From NCBI GenBank assembly GCA_950097015.1, contig CATNEN010000038.1, positions 12,890,001-12,954,000 on the forward strand: 64,000 nt of DNA. The letters run 5' to 3'. The notes under the pieces were generated by a model that made no database searches, had not been told where the DNA came from, and saw nothing but the letters and a program-made list of their open reading frames with translations. Made by a program: the position numbers and the translations under genes. Shown piece by piece: positions 51,400 to 63,739 of the stretch. Source of the stretch: Macrostomum hystrix (Eukaryota > Platyhelminthes > Macrostomidae). How positions within the stretch are numbered: position 1 is the stretch's first letter; the number at the start of each line of letters is the position of its first letter.

Positions 51400-54335
51400 A
51401 GCTATTTAACAGTTTTATTTAAACATTTGAGTAAGCTACTGTAAGATGCAATAGGAATTAATGACTGGGAAAGAGTTTTAAGTTAAAGAACATATAGAAA
51501 ACACTAATATTTAGAAGTCTCAGGACTGTTCTCAAATAAACTAGCATGTAACTAAGCAAATAATGATACTTGAGTGATCGTAACAAAATATCCCATAAAC
51601 AGATTTTAAAAGATCCTAAAAATACTTTAATACAAGTACAGAATAAAAGCTTATTAATTTTTTGCACATTGTTGAATTAACTGTGTATGTACATAATTAA
51701 GTGTTAGCCATGTAGGCTACAATGAGCCATTAGTACTATTGAAGTACTACTGCACATATGTAAAGCACATTATATACAAATAAAAGCAGTCATTAATCTG
51801 CCCCATCAAATACTAGCTTTCAGACTGCAGTGCAGTATTAGTTTTAAAATGCTTAGGAACTAAATTGCTCAATGCTAAGTTAAAAAGGGTGTGCTCTTTT
51901 ATAATAGAATGCAGTCTGTTTTAAGGTTAATACAAGTTAAAGCTATTGTCATTAATGTCATTATTATTTTTGTCATTATTATCTCATTATTATTATTATT
52001 ATTATTATCATTATTATCAACATTATTATTGTCATCATCATTATTTTCATTAATATATTAAAAATGCAATCAATAAAGATTACATATAATTAATGAGCCT
52101 TTTTGAGGTAGCTTTTAAGAAAATCTAATAAAATGATAGGCTTAATGACTGATGAACACATTGGAAAAGGTAACTTTCCAAATGCAAAATCCAAATACCA
52201 AATGTTTATTCCATTAGCATCTGCAAACACATATGCTGCCCTCTTAAATAAATAAATAAATATATATGCTACTTAGTATTGTATTAGTAGTAGTTGTACT
52301 TAATAGTAGTCTCTTACTTCAGTTGTTACGATTGAATTCTTTTTATGTTTTATCATTTTTATGAATCCTATAAATAAATAACAGATAAAATTGTTCTTTA
52401 AAGCTAACTATGCTTATTTGATCACTTAGTCAGTGTTACATTTTATTGAAAGTATTTTGATTTTACTTCTGATTACATAATTATAGATACAATAATATAA
52501 TAGTAATTATTGTCAACCACATAGCCAGAAATTTTTTTGGGGGGGGAGAGGGAAAGGCTGCCCCTAAGGGAGGGAAAAGGAAATTCTAAATCTTGAAGTA
52601 TTGCATGGCCTGTTGCTGAAAAATGCCATCGCCGATCATATACTAGAAAAATGGACTTTATTAATTTTTTTGGCAGCTGTTTGGGGGGATACATTCTCCC
52701 CCACCCCCTCCCTCACTGATTATTGTAAAATAATAGTAGGGCCTATACTATAGCCACAATATGTTATTATTTAAGTTCCCTATACTATTTGTGGAAATAT
52801 AAGGAAATACAACTACAAGATATAGGGAAGTCAATCAGTTACCAGAGTAATCTTGGCCAGAGTTCCAAAAATATGGGACTATAGCTTGTCAGCAATGAAT
52901 CCCATTCCAAGAGGCTATTCTACTCTGTTGCTTTGTTGGTTGGACAACATGAATCTATTGTATATAACAAAGCATAGAGGTAAGCACTACAATTTATAAT
53001 TTTTTATTGATTAAACTTGTAAATGTTCTCACAATTACTTGTTTAAGCATTTTGCCACTATAGTATTAGGCATATTTTTGTTGAATTAAATTGCTACAAA
53101 CTTACAACATATAAGCTAACTCTGTTCCATTCCTACACCTTCTACATAAGGAGGCTTTCCTCATTCCAGTGCAAATCAATCTTCTCCATCAAAAATGCAA
53201 TCTGAGATATGAGTGGCCACATTACAAATGGCAATATGAGGTCATGGTGAAACTCTAGAAAAAGCTGCATTCAATTACTATCCAGTAATTTTTATTGAAT
53301 GTGCTTGCCTAGCTCATCCCCCAACTTTGTCCGCAACAATGCTGCTCAGTAGGCCTAGTACATTCCAAACCTGTACATACTCAGGTTTACAACTTTTTTG
53401 TTACTTTTAATTATTGATTATTAATTGATTGTCACTTTTAATAACAATAACAATATTACTTTGTATATTATTATTCATACATGTGCAACACCTGGCCGAC
53501 CTGGCTGAACTGACCGGGGGAAACGAGTGCCAAGCAAGGTAAGTCGCAAAAACCAATCATCCATGCACAAAAAAATCAAAGGGGGACCAAGGGACAAAAA
53601 AGGAAGGCGTGAAGAAAAGGAAAAAGTGGAGAGAAAAAGAGAGCAAATGAGAGCAAACTAAGTCGTAAATAGAGCAAAAACTAAGTTGCATGACCGGCTA
53701 AGATTTGGGAGGTTGCGCATGTATGTTATTATTACTAGGCCTATGACTAGACCTAGGGCCTATGACTAAATGGAATAATTTACTATCATAGATAGGCCCT
53801 AGGCTCCCTAACATAGCTACAAGCTACATGGATAGCACAAATTAACAATTCGTGAATTTTGTAATAAGTTTTTGGTATATTACTATTAGGATTTTTAGGA
53901 GAATGACTAGGAGTGCTCATCTCATGCTGAAATTACATGTTACGAAAAAATCGAATCCTCAAAATTATTAAATAAATTATCTTCTATCTCGCGTTGTACG
54001 CAAATATCGTAGGGCCTACTTACTTTTATTTCGCTAGACGCTAAAAAGTGGGATACATACTAATAGTATTATACATTCTTAAATATTACACGTCAAAGCC
54101 GCTTGTAAGTTAACTTAATTTCGCGCTGAAATCGAAACCGAATACGAGCCGGAATTCGAAACACTATGCTATTAGAATCATTGATTGGAGAAAGTGAACA
54201 AGGCAAATTTAATAGTGACTATGCTATTGACAAATTGAACGAAAACATATTCCAAGAAACTTCCTATCCTGACCTTTATTTTTTACTCACCTTAGCAATT
54301 TCTACTGTGCCTGTATAAACACTGACACATTGGTG
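51400..54335. other. long AT-rich spacer
   Basis: No gene supported. An ATT/CAT microsatellite is at 51955-52060. G-rich and C-rich tracts at 52541-52550 and 52695-52715 recall a MITE but no matching inverted ends or duplication was found. Confidence 0.35.
51955..52060. repeat. ATT/CAT microsatellite
   Basis: Imperfect runs of ATT with ATC and GTC interruptions. Confidence 0.85.
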
Positions 54336-54339
54336 AATC

Positions 54340-55110
54340 TACACTACAATAAGTAAAGACCAGCATGATCTGGATCAATGCCTTGCAAGTTAAGAACTGC
54401 CTCGAGTCCCTAAAGCGAGTGCAGGAGCGAGCATGCCGGATGGTACTGGACGCACCCAAAATCTCTTGCGCTCTTGGACAGCTTAATTCAACGCCTTGCT
54501 TGACCTGACGCCCTTGGACATCTATATTCGAAAAGAAGCGGCGACTACTACCCGCCGCCTTCTGGATGCTGGAGTCCATTTCAGGTTTCATATCAGCTAA
54601 GCGAAAGCATATTCCGCACACGGACCTCGGGGTTTGGGAGAGGGCAACAATCTCAACGTCCTCTCTTACGAGGAGCCGAGTACGCTCAACCTCAGTCAAC
54701 GCTTTAAGATTTTTATCCCCTCGAGGAAAGGTGCCAATGAATGATAGGTGGAACTGCAACGAGATTCACTGTTTTACTGACGGAACAGTATAACGCCCAT
54801 TCTCACGCAAATACTGCCGCCAATCCACAACGGCAGTCACGTGCCCCTCCAGAAGGCTGAGAAATATATTCTCCTGAACCAAAACAGGAAAGACATCCTC
54901 GCCCTCTTGATCTATGGAAAACCATTGTCCCCCCATGGACGAGCTGATTTATTTCTAGAAGAACACGCCACAGAGAGGACCGGCTGACCTACCTGACGGG
55001 CCCCCAGGCCTAGCCAAAGCGGACCGAAGACGCAGCGAGTAAGTCAAAAGCTCGAGTCGATCGATCTCGAACAGTAACTAAGTTCGGAGACCCAGTACTC
55101 AATAAAAAAA
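54340..55110 (+). mobile_element. LINE remnant (end of reverse transcriptase to RNase H)
   Basis: Plus-strand pieces read LESLKRVQERACRMVLDAP, then ALGQLNSTP, IYIRKEAATTTRRLLDAG in another frame, HTDLGVWERATIS and finally EIHCFTDGT, the start of an RNase H domain. It resembles the family at 47160-48170, of which it retains the preceding region. Several frame breaks. The stretch after 54800 is the decayed 3' part. Confidence 0.7.
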
Positions 55111-55114
55111 CTTT

Positions 55115-55500
55115 TTGCTGTTGCTTACGAGAAATGTAAAACAACTGATCATTTTCGAACAAACCTTCAGACAATTACAAATCGCTCACATACCGCAAGT
55201 ATGTAAATAGCCACTATATATTAAAATATAAAATACGCTCGTACAATAGCGTATAACAGCACAGCAGTAAAATTTACGCAAGTCATAAGGAGGCAACAGA
55301 GATACATCGAAAGTGGGCATCTTTTTACCTAAGAACAAAATGATTCCGTTGTAAAAAATGCCAATTAAGCAGCGATAGTCAGAAAGCAAGCAGCTTTAAT
55401 CGTGGTGAGGCATCTGACACTTACTTGCAAATTAGTAAGTTTGCAAGGCACTAATCATTTAGTTAAGGTGGAGGGTGAACTGGGTGAAAGGGGAGAGGAC
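55115..55500. other. spacer
   Basis: No gene seen. Confidence 0.3.
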
Positions 55501-55504
55501 AATG

Positions 55505-55795
55505 GAACAGCGGGAATGAGGGCAGGGAACAGTGGGCAGGAAGGAGGGCAGGGAACAGTGGGAAGGAAAGAGGGCAGGGAACAGTGGGAAGGAAGGAGGG
55601 CAGGGAACAGTGGGAAGGAAGGAGGGCAGAGAACAGTGGGAAGGAAGGAGGGCAGAGAACAGTGGGAAGGAAGGAGGGCAGAGAACAGTGGGAAGGAAGG
55701 AGGGCAGAGAACAGTGGGAAGGAAGGAGGGCAGGGAACAGTGGGAAGGAAGGAGGGCAGAGAACAGTGGGAAGGAAGGAGGGAGGTTAGTGACAG
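55505..55795. repeat. 26-bp purine-only tandem repeat, about 11 copies
   Basis: AGTGGGAAGGAAGGAGGGCA plus GAGAAC, period 26. One strand is nearly all purine except one C and one T per unit. Followed by a short GCAGCGGCAGCAGCAGC run. Such tracts can form triplex DNA. Confidence 0.92.
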
Positions 55796-55799
55796 GTCA

Positions 55800-57130
55800 G
55801 TATTAGCAGCGGCAGCAGCAGCGAAGATCACAAAAACAAAACACAAAGCAGTACACAAAAGCATCATAGTGATCTAGTATATAATGAAACAAGGCAATGG
55901 TGAAGCGTTAGTCACTGCTGAAGCGGACCAAAAGTAAAAATGTTAAGTGATTGAATGAAGTGCAAAAGAAAGTATATTTTCATTTGAGGCAATATTGAAA
56001 TATAAATATAGGTATTGCAATGGTTCTTGGGCTACCCACTGCCCTTCAAGATTTAACAAAGCTGAGCAAAATAGGAACAGCTACTGAGAGAACTGAGTTG
56101 GTTTCGCTTTTTTTAAATCTAGCACATGCGTCAGACTGAGGGAATACATGGGAATACATGAGGGAATATGAGCAAGTCAGAGTCAAAAGTAAAGCGATAA
56201 CAAAACAGAAAAGGCAAATAATCATTTCACCAAGGAACTTCCCTTTGCGACATATCACTGAGACAAGAGTGTTTACGCAGGCTTTAGAAAGCTGTTTCAG
56301 AAAGTCGCGATGCAGTAACTGATAAACCGATTTGGTCCATTGGGTTTAACAGTAGCTAGGCTCACCTTGCACTACGAGTCTAATTCAAGAACTGCAGAAT
56401 CAAACATTTATGCCAACATGCTTAAGGATGTCTGGTCTGAGCAGAGAGCATTGGAGTATGAGAAAGCAAGTCCAGGCCGGCAGGAGCAAAGGCACTCATC
56501 ACTGCAAGCGAGTACCGCTGCAGCTCTTGGTCAAAGAAGAATTTATTCTCACTGATGCAAAATTAGAAAGGCACTTTAATGAGCAGAGTAAAATTTTGCT
56601 GCAGGTAAGCTCGTAATAGAAACACAGTTTGAGTCCGAAGGCTGATAATGGTGGTAGAAAGGCATTCACAACAAATAATCTAGCATCTGGTCACTAGAAA
56701 AAAACCGCGTGGTGCTCGATGAGGGCACCAAGAAACACGGAGTAACAGAAAGGCAAATTATTTTGCCGGTGCTTCTCAAACAGATGAAGCAGTGCTCTGT
56801 GCGGACCATGAAATCTCGAAATAGGAAATGAGCTAAAAGGCGAAAATGTGTAAAATATGGGCACATTACTGGTTGCACCCAACTGCGAAACACAGAAACG
56901 AGAATCATCAATGGAGCTGAGCTCCCAGAGCAAATGGGTCAACGGCTGCAGCCCGCAAAAAACTAAAGCAAAGTGCCACAAATGGCACAGTCAGTAGGGT
57001 TGATTTTAAGTAAAAAGAGATGTTTAAAAACAACTAAAATCACACAGGAAAATTGCACGAGATGTGTTTGGATAAGCTGATCCACAAACGATCGGTTCAG
57101 TGAGGATTTAATCCAGTCAGGTGAAAGATT
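55800..57130. other. spacer and 3' flank of Axin
   Basis: No gene supported. Confidence 0.35.
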
Positions 57131-57132
57131 GG

Positions 57133-60024
57133 TCAGTCCACTCGCTCCACCTTGCCAACCACCTTGCCCTCCCACAGAGGCAGCACGTCCGCATCGTTGG
57201 TAACCTCCTCAAAGACGGCTCCGCCAGCTGAGAATTCGTCTGAGCGCTTCTTGAAAAAGTAGCGATAAAGGCCACGCTTGGGTAGCAGCCGCTTAAACTG
57301 GCCCAGGCTGATCTCCGATTGCGGCCAGTCATGCCTAAACGGGACGGAGTCGCCGCAGAAGAAATACCCAACAGTAAGCTGCGGCTGAGGCTGCGGTGGC
57401 TGCTCGGACTGACATGCCGGCGCAATCTGACACAGTAGTTTATTAGTACTATGAGGTAAAAGAGGCCATACAACTGACAGATTGAATGATATGAGATGCC
57501 TGAGGACAAACTGAGAATCTGGGAGGATGAGAGTCTGCTCAAACTAATGATCTGGGAGGATGAAAATGTGCTCAAAGTGATGATCTGGGAGGACAAGAGT
57601 CTGCTCAAACTGATGATCTGGGAGTATGTGGGGCCTGCTCAAACCGAGGATCTGGGAGGATAAGTGCATGCTTAAACTGAGGATCTGGGAGGCTAGGTAT
57701 AACAGTTATGAAGCAAGCTTCGTACCAACTGCAGCCGGCGTCGAGCTCCTTCAATAACGTTGTCAGTATGCGGCCGCTCTAGTACCGACATGTTTAAATC
57801 AGACGCCAGTGGTTGTCTAGGCAACGACATACCACCAGCTTGAGACGATGCGTGGAGAGCCACGCACTCGTGCAGATGCTGCCCACGGCCAGGTACAGTC
57901 GCAGGCGTCGTAGTGGAGGAGGTGGCGGTGGCAGAGGCTGCTGGGGCGGCATCTCCGAAGAAAAATCGCGACCTACTAGACACAGTGCCATCAAAGCCAG
58001 AGTCCACAGTGGAAGGCGGAGCGGCAGCAGCCGCTACCGGGACTGTGGCAAGATTGGCAGCAACTGATACAGAGGCAGTCGAAGCTGAGAATGAGGAGTT
58101 TCCTGCCGCCGAAATGCCAGCAGCTGCTGAGCCTCCGCTGCGTTTGCCCCCGGAGCCGACACCTCCGCTGCTGCCGCTGCGTCCGCGGCCACCGCTGCGA
58201 CCAGCGCCGCGAGGCATAATATGATGATGATGATGGTGATGGTAGACCAGCAGGTTGGGATCCGACATGGAGTGGGGAGCACTGGCGCGCTGGTCCAAGA
58301 CCTCGTGAACGTGTCTGGATGGCGAAAAAGAAACGGGCAGTTTGTGGCTGTGTAAGTCGGAAGGACAAAGCTTTTGTGAAGTACGAAGGTCAGAAGCTCG
58401 CGTCTGTAGCTGGATCGCATTCATCTGATAGATACGCAGCTGCCGACCCTACTTACCTGTCCAATATCTGCTCCGGTGTGTCAGCAGAACTGCTCAGCAG
58501 TACCCGACCAATGATCCGCCGAGCCCATGGTTCTTTGAGTAGATCGCGCGCTGGCGCTGCGGCCGAAATTGACGAAGCACCAGCCGAAACTGTAGAAGAT
58601 TGTGGCTGCAGCTGCTGTCCTGGCGATAACTGCAGATGCTGCTGCTGCGGCTGCCCGGAAGCCGGCGGAGTTGCCACTGACTCCCCGGCAGTGCAAGTGT
58701 CACCCTGCGCCTGCAGCAGCGCCACTTGCTGGAGCTTATCGGCCAGCAGTCGGGCAAATGCCGGCGGATTCGACGCGGCGTCGCAGGACGCCGCAGCCAT
58801 TGACGATGACTGCGGGGGCGGTGGGGCAGCTGTAGCAGCTGCTGCTGCTGCCGCTGCTGCGGCGGTCCGTCGTCTGTGTCGGCTGGCAACAGCAGCTCTT
58901 GCTGCCTCCAAGCTGCCGCTGCCTGTGTCCGTCAGCAGTGACTGCGTGTCCGACGTGGTGGTTGTTGGCGCTTCCGAAGACAGCGAGGCCGTCTGGGGCA
59001 GCGAGTCGGGCAGCGACGCGGCGGAGAGCGAGCTGCCAACGTAGTAGGGCAGGGCAAGGCCCGCTCGGCCAAGACTGCGGCGGCGACAGAGGTGGAGAAA
59101 ATATATTTAGCATGTGAATCTCGGAGAGAGGAGGATAATTAATATTGGATAGCGCTAAAGACTTTTTGCTCCGATGTCATCCTCACCCAGCGCAGTCAGC
59201 AGCTCCGCGTTCTCGCACGGTGGCCATCAGGTTGCGGCTGGTCAGGTCAAGGGAGCCACCTCCGCCACCATGGCAGGAGCGGGACCGGGGCACCGAACTT
59301 GCACGAGCAGTACGCGAGCCGCTTGTTGTACCACCACCACTGACGCCCATCGATTCGGCGGCAGCCGCGGCACTTGAGGTCGCCAGTTCGAATCCGGAGC
59401 CGCGCTCGCCCCACCAACGGGCAAAGCTAGGATAGACTCTGTGAGCCAAAAACTGCTCCACCTCCTGGACGGCGCAGTCGAAGACGCCGACATCGCAATC
59501 GTCGCCGGCCTGGAGACGCTCGTGAATGCTCTGGCGAGACGCGGCGCTGATTGGCAGGTACTCCTCGCGGCGAATGTAGCGCCTGTCTATGGCCAGGACC
59601 ACTCTGCGGCACCTAGGCGGGATTTTAATGGAATGTAAATTCAGTGGCTCAGCCGCATCAAAATGCTGTAGTTTCCTGGGACTGGGATTGACCGAAGCAA
59701 AAGTCAATTCAGATTTCATTCCTTATATTTTCCCAAATGGATAAATCAATCGGTGATTTTAGTAGTCGATCTGCATCGAATTCGCTAATCCAAACGGGCT
59801 CCATCACTCAGTGCTCACCTCCTGTCGCTGTATCCCTGCTTCTGCTTGGCCCGAAGGCCGCGGACTGCAAAGTAGAAATCAAAGGCGCGAGCCTGCCTAG
59901 GCCAGGCGAGCTCCATAAACTGCTTCAATAGCTGGACACCCTCTGGATCATCCAGCAGGCTTTGCAGGCCGCCATCCAGCCAGCGACAATCGCCGAAGCC
60001 GCCGCCAGAGGGTGCATTGGTCAT
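57133..60024 (-). CDS. AXIN: Axin, Wnt destruction-complex scaffold, 5 exons
   Basis: Exons 60024-59819, 59603-59187, 59074-58457, 58314-57726 and 57426-57133 join in phase to 707 residues. The RGS domain (APC binding) starts almost at once: WLDGGLQSLLDDPEGVQLLK, then VLAIDRRYIRREEYLPIS and VYPSFARWWGE. The GSK3-binding helix is FARLLADKLQQVALLQ. The beta-catenin-binding helix is split by intron 3: PEQILDRHVHEVLD. The C-terminal DIX domain has GYFFCGDSVPF, GQFKRLLPKRGLYRYFFKK, FEEVTNDADVLPLWEGK and GKVERVD. Between domains are long Ala, Gln, Ser and His runs. The N-terminal tankyrase-binding segment of vertebrate Axin is missing: only 14 residues precede the RGS domain. ATG 60024 was chosen because an in-frame TAG lies about 40 bases upstream with no other ATG between. 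Confidence 0.95.
57490..57700. repeat. 33-bp tandem repeat in Axin intron 4
   Basis: TCTGGGAG recurs at 57518, 57551, 57584, 57617, 57651 and 57684, period 33. In gene sense the unit reads TCCCAGATCCTCAGTTTGAG plus a variable tail, close to the GFM2 intron 5 unit. It begins about 30 bases after the 5' splice site. Confidence 0.9.
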
Positions 60025-60029
60025 GGCGG

Positions 60030-62465
60030 CGGCTGCTGCGGCTGCTGCAGACTCGAGGCTGAGCTACTGCTTTTGTTTAACTGCAATATAAAAGTATTCA
60101 TATTCAACGATTCCATTATTTTTTCAACGGAAAAATTATTTGTAGGCAAAAGATTGTTACCACTAACTTATCGAGTTTCTTCTATTTCAATCATTCATAA
60201 CATTATAAGTACTTCATTTGTTATATTTTGACACAAAAGCCCAAATTAAAATTGCAAGATCTTTTTATTTAACTACTAACAGACCAAGTGGAATCTTTAA
60301 CTCAAACAGTTTTTTATTTTAAATCCTATATGGTCATTCTTTTTTCTATATATATATCAAAAAGCATATAGCATATAGCAATCATTAACAAATATTCTTC
60401 TATTCTTAAAGTCACAAAAAACCCAGCTTGTACTAGGAATTGGTATAGGCTAGCCGAGCTGTAGACAAGCTATTTTAAGATATAAGCTAACTGTAGCCCA
60501 CACTGCAGACCATGTATGGTACAATAGAAATTTCCATCATACAAGGTCCCTGCCTATCATACATGTCATATGAATTTTGGGCAATGGGGCACATTGTCGT
60601 GCACCTGTCGTATAGACTGCCCTTGGAGTTGTTACGCCCTGTTGGCCATTGTACACTTTTTGTTGTATGTGACAACATCATTAGTTTGCTAGTCATTGAA
60701 CTAGAACACCAAAAGAAAACATGTAGGCTATATTTCACTGCATAAAAATATGTGAAGTGTGCAAAACTATTGTGATAAAAAAAGATAATAAATTAATCTG
60801 TTAAATTTCTGCCATGTTAGGTTGTGGTTTAAGGACTAATGTTAATACATTTTTTGACTTCCTAGTATTCAAATTTGTGTTAGTCAAACTACACTTGGTG
60901 ATATTGATACTTGCATGTTTGCTTGTCACTTTATTAACTTAAATCTACCTGTTGGGTGTTGTCCTCTCTACTCCTCTTCTCATCTAATCTATGAGTCTAC
61001 ATCTCTAATAAACATTGTTATATTAGGCTAGACCTTTTGCTATAAAACTCTTATCCTCATGTAGGAATACTGTCGTACATATACAAATATGTTTAAGTCT
61101 AAGATAATTTTGATTACTGTTGTACCATTGTACAACAGAATCCTCAAACTTAGTCTATTGTCATACTGTCATACATTGGGCAAAATTTCAAAATTTCTAT
61201 TGTTGTACATCAAACATGGTCTACACTGCACTAGGCCTATGGACAGTAGCATGGTCAATACAATACTGCCTATGACATTTGAAGCATATGCCATAAGCAT
61301 ATGCCATATAGATATCACTATTGGAATTTAAAACTATTTCCAGTTATAAATTAAAATTAGGCATAAGATAGGCCTAGGCTACAATTAATAAAAACTAAGC
61401 TCTAAGTCTAAATATTATTGACTTGCTAGCAATCTAGCATAGGCTACCAGAAGTCATTAGTCACTACCCACTAGGCCATTAGTCACTCTTGTCTATTGAC
61501 TATTATTAGCTTATAAACATCTTAATCTGCCTAGACGCAAATTGCAATAACACTCTATTACACTCCACTCTATTACACTCATGTGGCAAATATAGGCCTA
61601 TACATTAGGCCCTAATGATTCGAAAAAGTAGAAACCAGTAAATTCGCTATCCTTGTAACACAGTTAGGCCTACTGTCATTGTGTAGTCGACGTCCTGATA
61701 GAAGGATTTATATTTCTTACTCACAGTATGTAATAAAAAAGTTAAAACAAAAAATAAAGTACAAGTAGGTGGTGGAAGTCAATTGGTGGTCTAATCGCTC
61801 GTTCGGGGTTAAGCTAGGGCTAGCCGACGGGCCTACATTACTTTGGAGAAGGTCCTTTGACCTTGTTTTTATGAATTTAATTTACATCGAAAATAATCAC
61901 ATTCTATGTTGATTTTTTTATAGACGAAAATACAATCAGCTTGGCCTTCTTTATTAATTCGTTAAATGCTTTTATAAATAAATAGGCGAGACTAGAATAT
62001 TTGTGTTTCATGGATAAGTAAACATTTAAAACACTTAAAATTTTCTCAATTGCAAATCCAAGTAAAACAAACGACAACTGACATTATTACTGTTTTTGAC
62101 GGTTTCTTTGCATACTTCACATGGTCACTTTTTTCGATGTTCATAAATTTGCGCAGTCTTGGAATGATTTGTAAATTTATATTTAAGACTTTACGGGACG
62201 CCGTGTCTATTTCTAGACAGATAAATATACACAACAACAAAAAACGAAAAAAAAGAGTACAATGTGTCTTTTGATAGATATACTACTGACCAATAGAAGA
62301 AAAAGGACGGGAAACTACGTTTCTTCGAGAAAAAAATTGGAGGTTTTCGCCGGAAGGCTGGACTTCTGGGAGACTGCATGGAGCAACATACAGTGATCCG
62401 AAAATATGATGCCCGATGGTGAAAATTTGTGGCAGCTAGCCAGGATCGTCCAAATCGATTGCCAC
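60030..62465. other. AT-rich spacer upstream of Axin
   Basis: No gene supported. Short open frames at 60487-60745 and 61089-61331 have no coding character. Confidence 0.35.
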
Positions 62466-62468
62466 CGC

Positions 62469-63605
62469 TTAGTCTACACGGGATCGCTGCAGAACATCTC
62501 GAACCCGACTCGGCGGAAGGAAAGCTTGTGGCGAGCTGGGCAACTCCAGCACAGACGGCGGATTTAATGGAAGCGGCAGAGGCGATGTTTCTAAAGCTGG
62601 CGTAGGCGGAGCAGCTGTCAGAAAGTCTGGCCGGATTGTTGGCGGTAGCGGCTGCGTCGGCTTCTCACGAGGCAACTGTGGTGAGTGTGCAGTGACTAAG
62701 TATGCAGCTACACCTAAGCACTTATAGCAGCGGTTGACAGTAAAAAAGCCAGTGTAATACATTGTAATTGTAAATCCACGACTTAGAAGTTAGAAACCAT
62801 GCACATAAAGTTTAGTCCGAATCGCTTCTAATGAAAAAGAAAGTTAACTTTTCATTGTCTCCAATTTTTCAGTTCAAAACGAACAAAAGTAGCATTCAGC
62901 CTTCCAGTCGCGCTGTAACACAGTTCATGGCACAATAAATGTTCAGATAGGTATAGGTAGCTACATTAAGCTCAACTGTTGATTTGGCCAGCAGGATCTG
63001 ATCTCGTTCAATGACTTCGGAAATTAGTTTACAGCACCTTATAGCTGTACCATCAATCAGCTGTTATAAGGTAGAACTATGCAAGAATTTTCTACAAACG
63101 GAATTACTGCTTTGAGCTGATCAATGAAACTTTCAGATACTTCGCAAAGTTTATTGACTGTGAGCCTATTTTTCTGTCTCAAAACTGTGTTTGAGCATTC
63201 TTAAAATGCATGGCCGGCTGCTCAAATGCTGGAAAGTATTCTTTGGCCTTATATTTTCATGTCAATTAATAAGTAGCTAAAACTCGGGATTTTTGGCTGT
63301 GCTGTTTTCAAAGTAATCTCGGCTAATAATCCTCTTCATTGCCTCTGTATAGTGCTGTCACATAAGCCTACTTATTATTACGATCGTAATAAGCCTACTT
63401 ACTAGTAATCTGTGCTTTACTACATGCTCCCCGTGTTGCTTACCCTTTTATCTTTATCGCACACGCTCTTGTGATAGGCTGCGCTACGGCATTCATTCCT
63501 TCCCCACGCACCGCCGTCGACCTGACTAGCCCTCCTGTGCTGATGCATTCTCACTGTCGGAGACTGCCATGATTGCTCATGCAGTGCCTTGGCTTTTGAC
63601 TCCAT
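62469..63605 (-). CDS. hypothetical protein, two exons, Pro-rich C-terminus
   Basis: An exon 63605-63444 ends at a strong donor (AAAAGG|GTAAGC) and an exon 62675-62469 follows an acceptor (CCACAG); both are phase 0 and give 122 residues from the first ATG. The first half is Gln/His/Lys-rich (ALHEQSWQSPTVRMHQHRR), the second Pro-rich (PTQPLPPTIRPDFLTAAPPT), ending RVRDVLQRSRVD. The frame is open upstream of 63605 to about 63735, so the real start may be further 5'. No family recognised; an intrinsically disordered protein or the end of a larger gene running beyond base 64000. Confidence 0.45.
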
Positions 63606-63739
63606 GACCTTTAGGAGCCTGTGATGTGCTTTAGGATAAGAATTCCAGGGTTGATGCCAAGGTTTTGAAAGTGTGCTGACTTTCTGGGTCGACTTTACTC
63701 GTGGGCCGACGGCGAGCGACAACAACAACAAACTCAAGC

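Noticed and set aside
52530-52720. possible second hAT-like MITE with G-rich and C-rich ends
   Set aside because: The ends do not match as inverted repeats and no target duplication was found.
58319-59044. 241-codon plus frame
   Set aside because: Antisense of Axin exon 3, whose Gln/Ala/Ser codon runs leave the other strand open.
60487-60745. opposed 83- and 77-codon frames
   Set aside because: Mutual shadows in AT-rich spacer without splice signals or recognisable residues.
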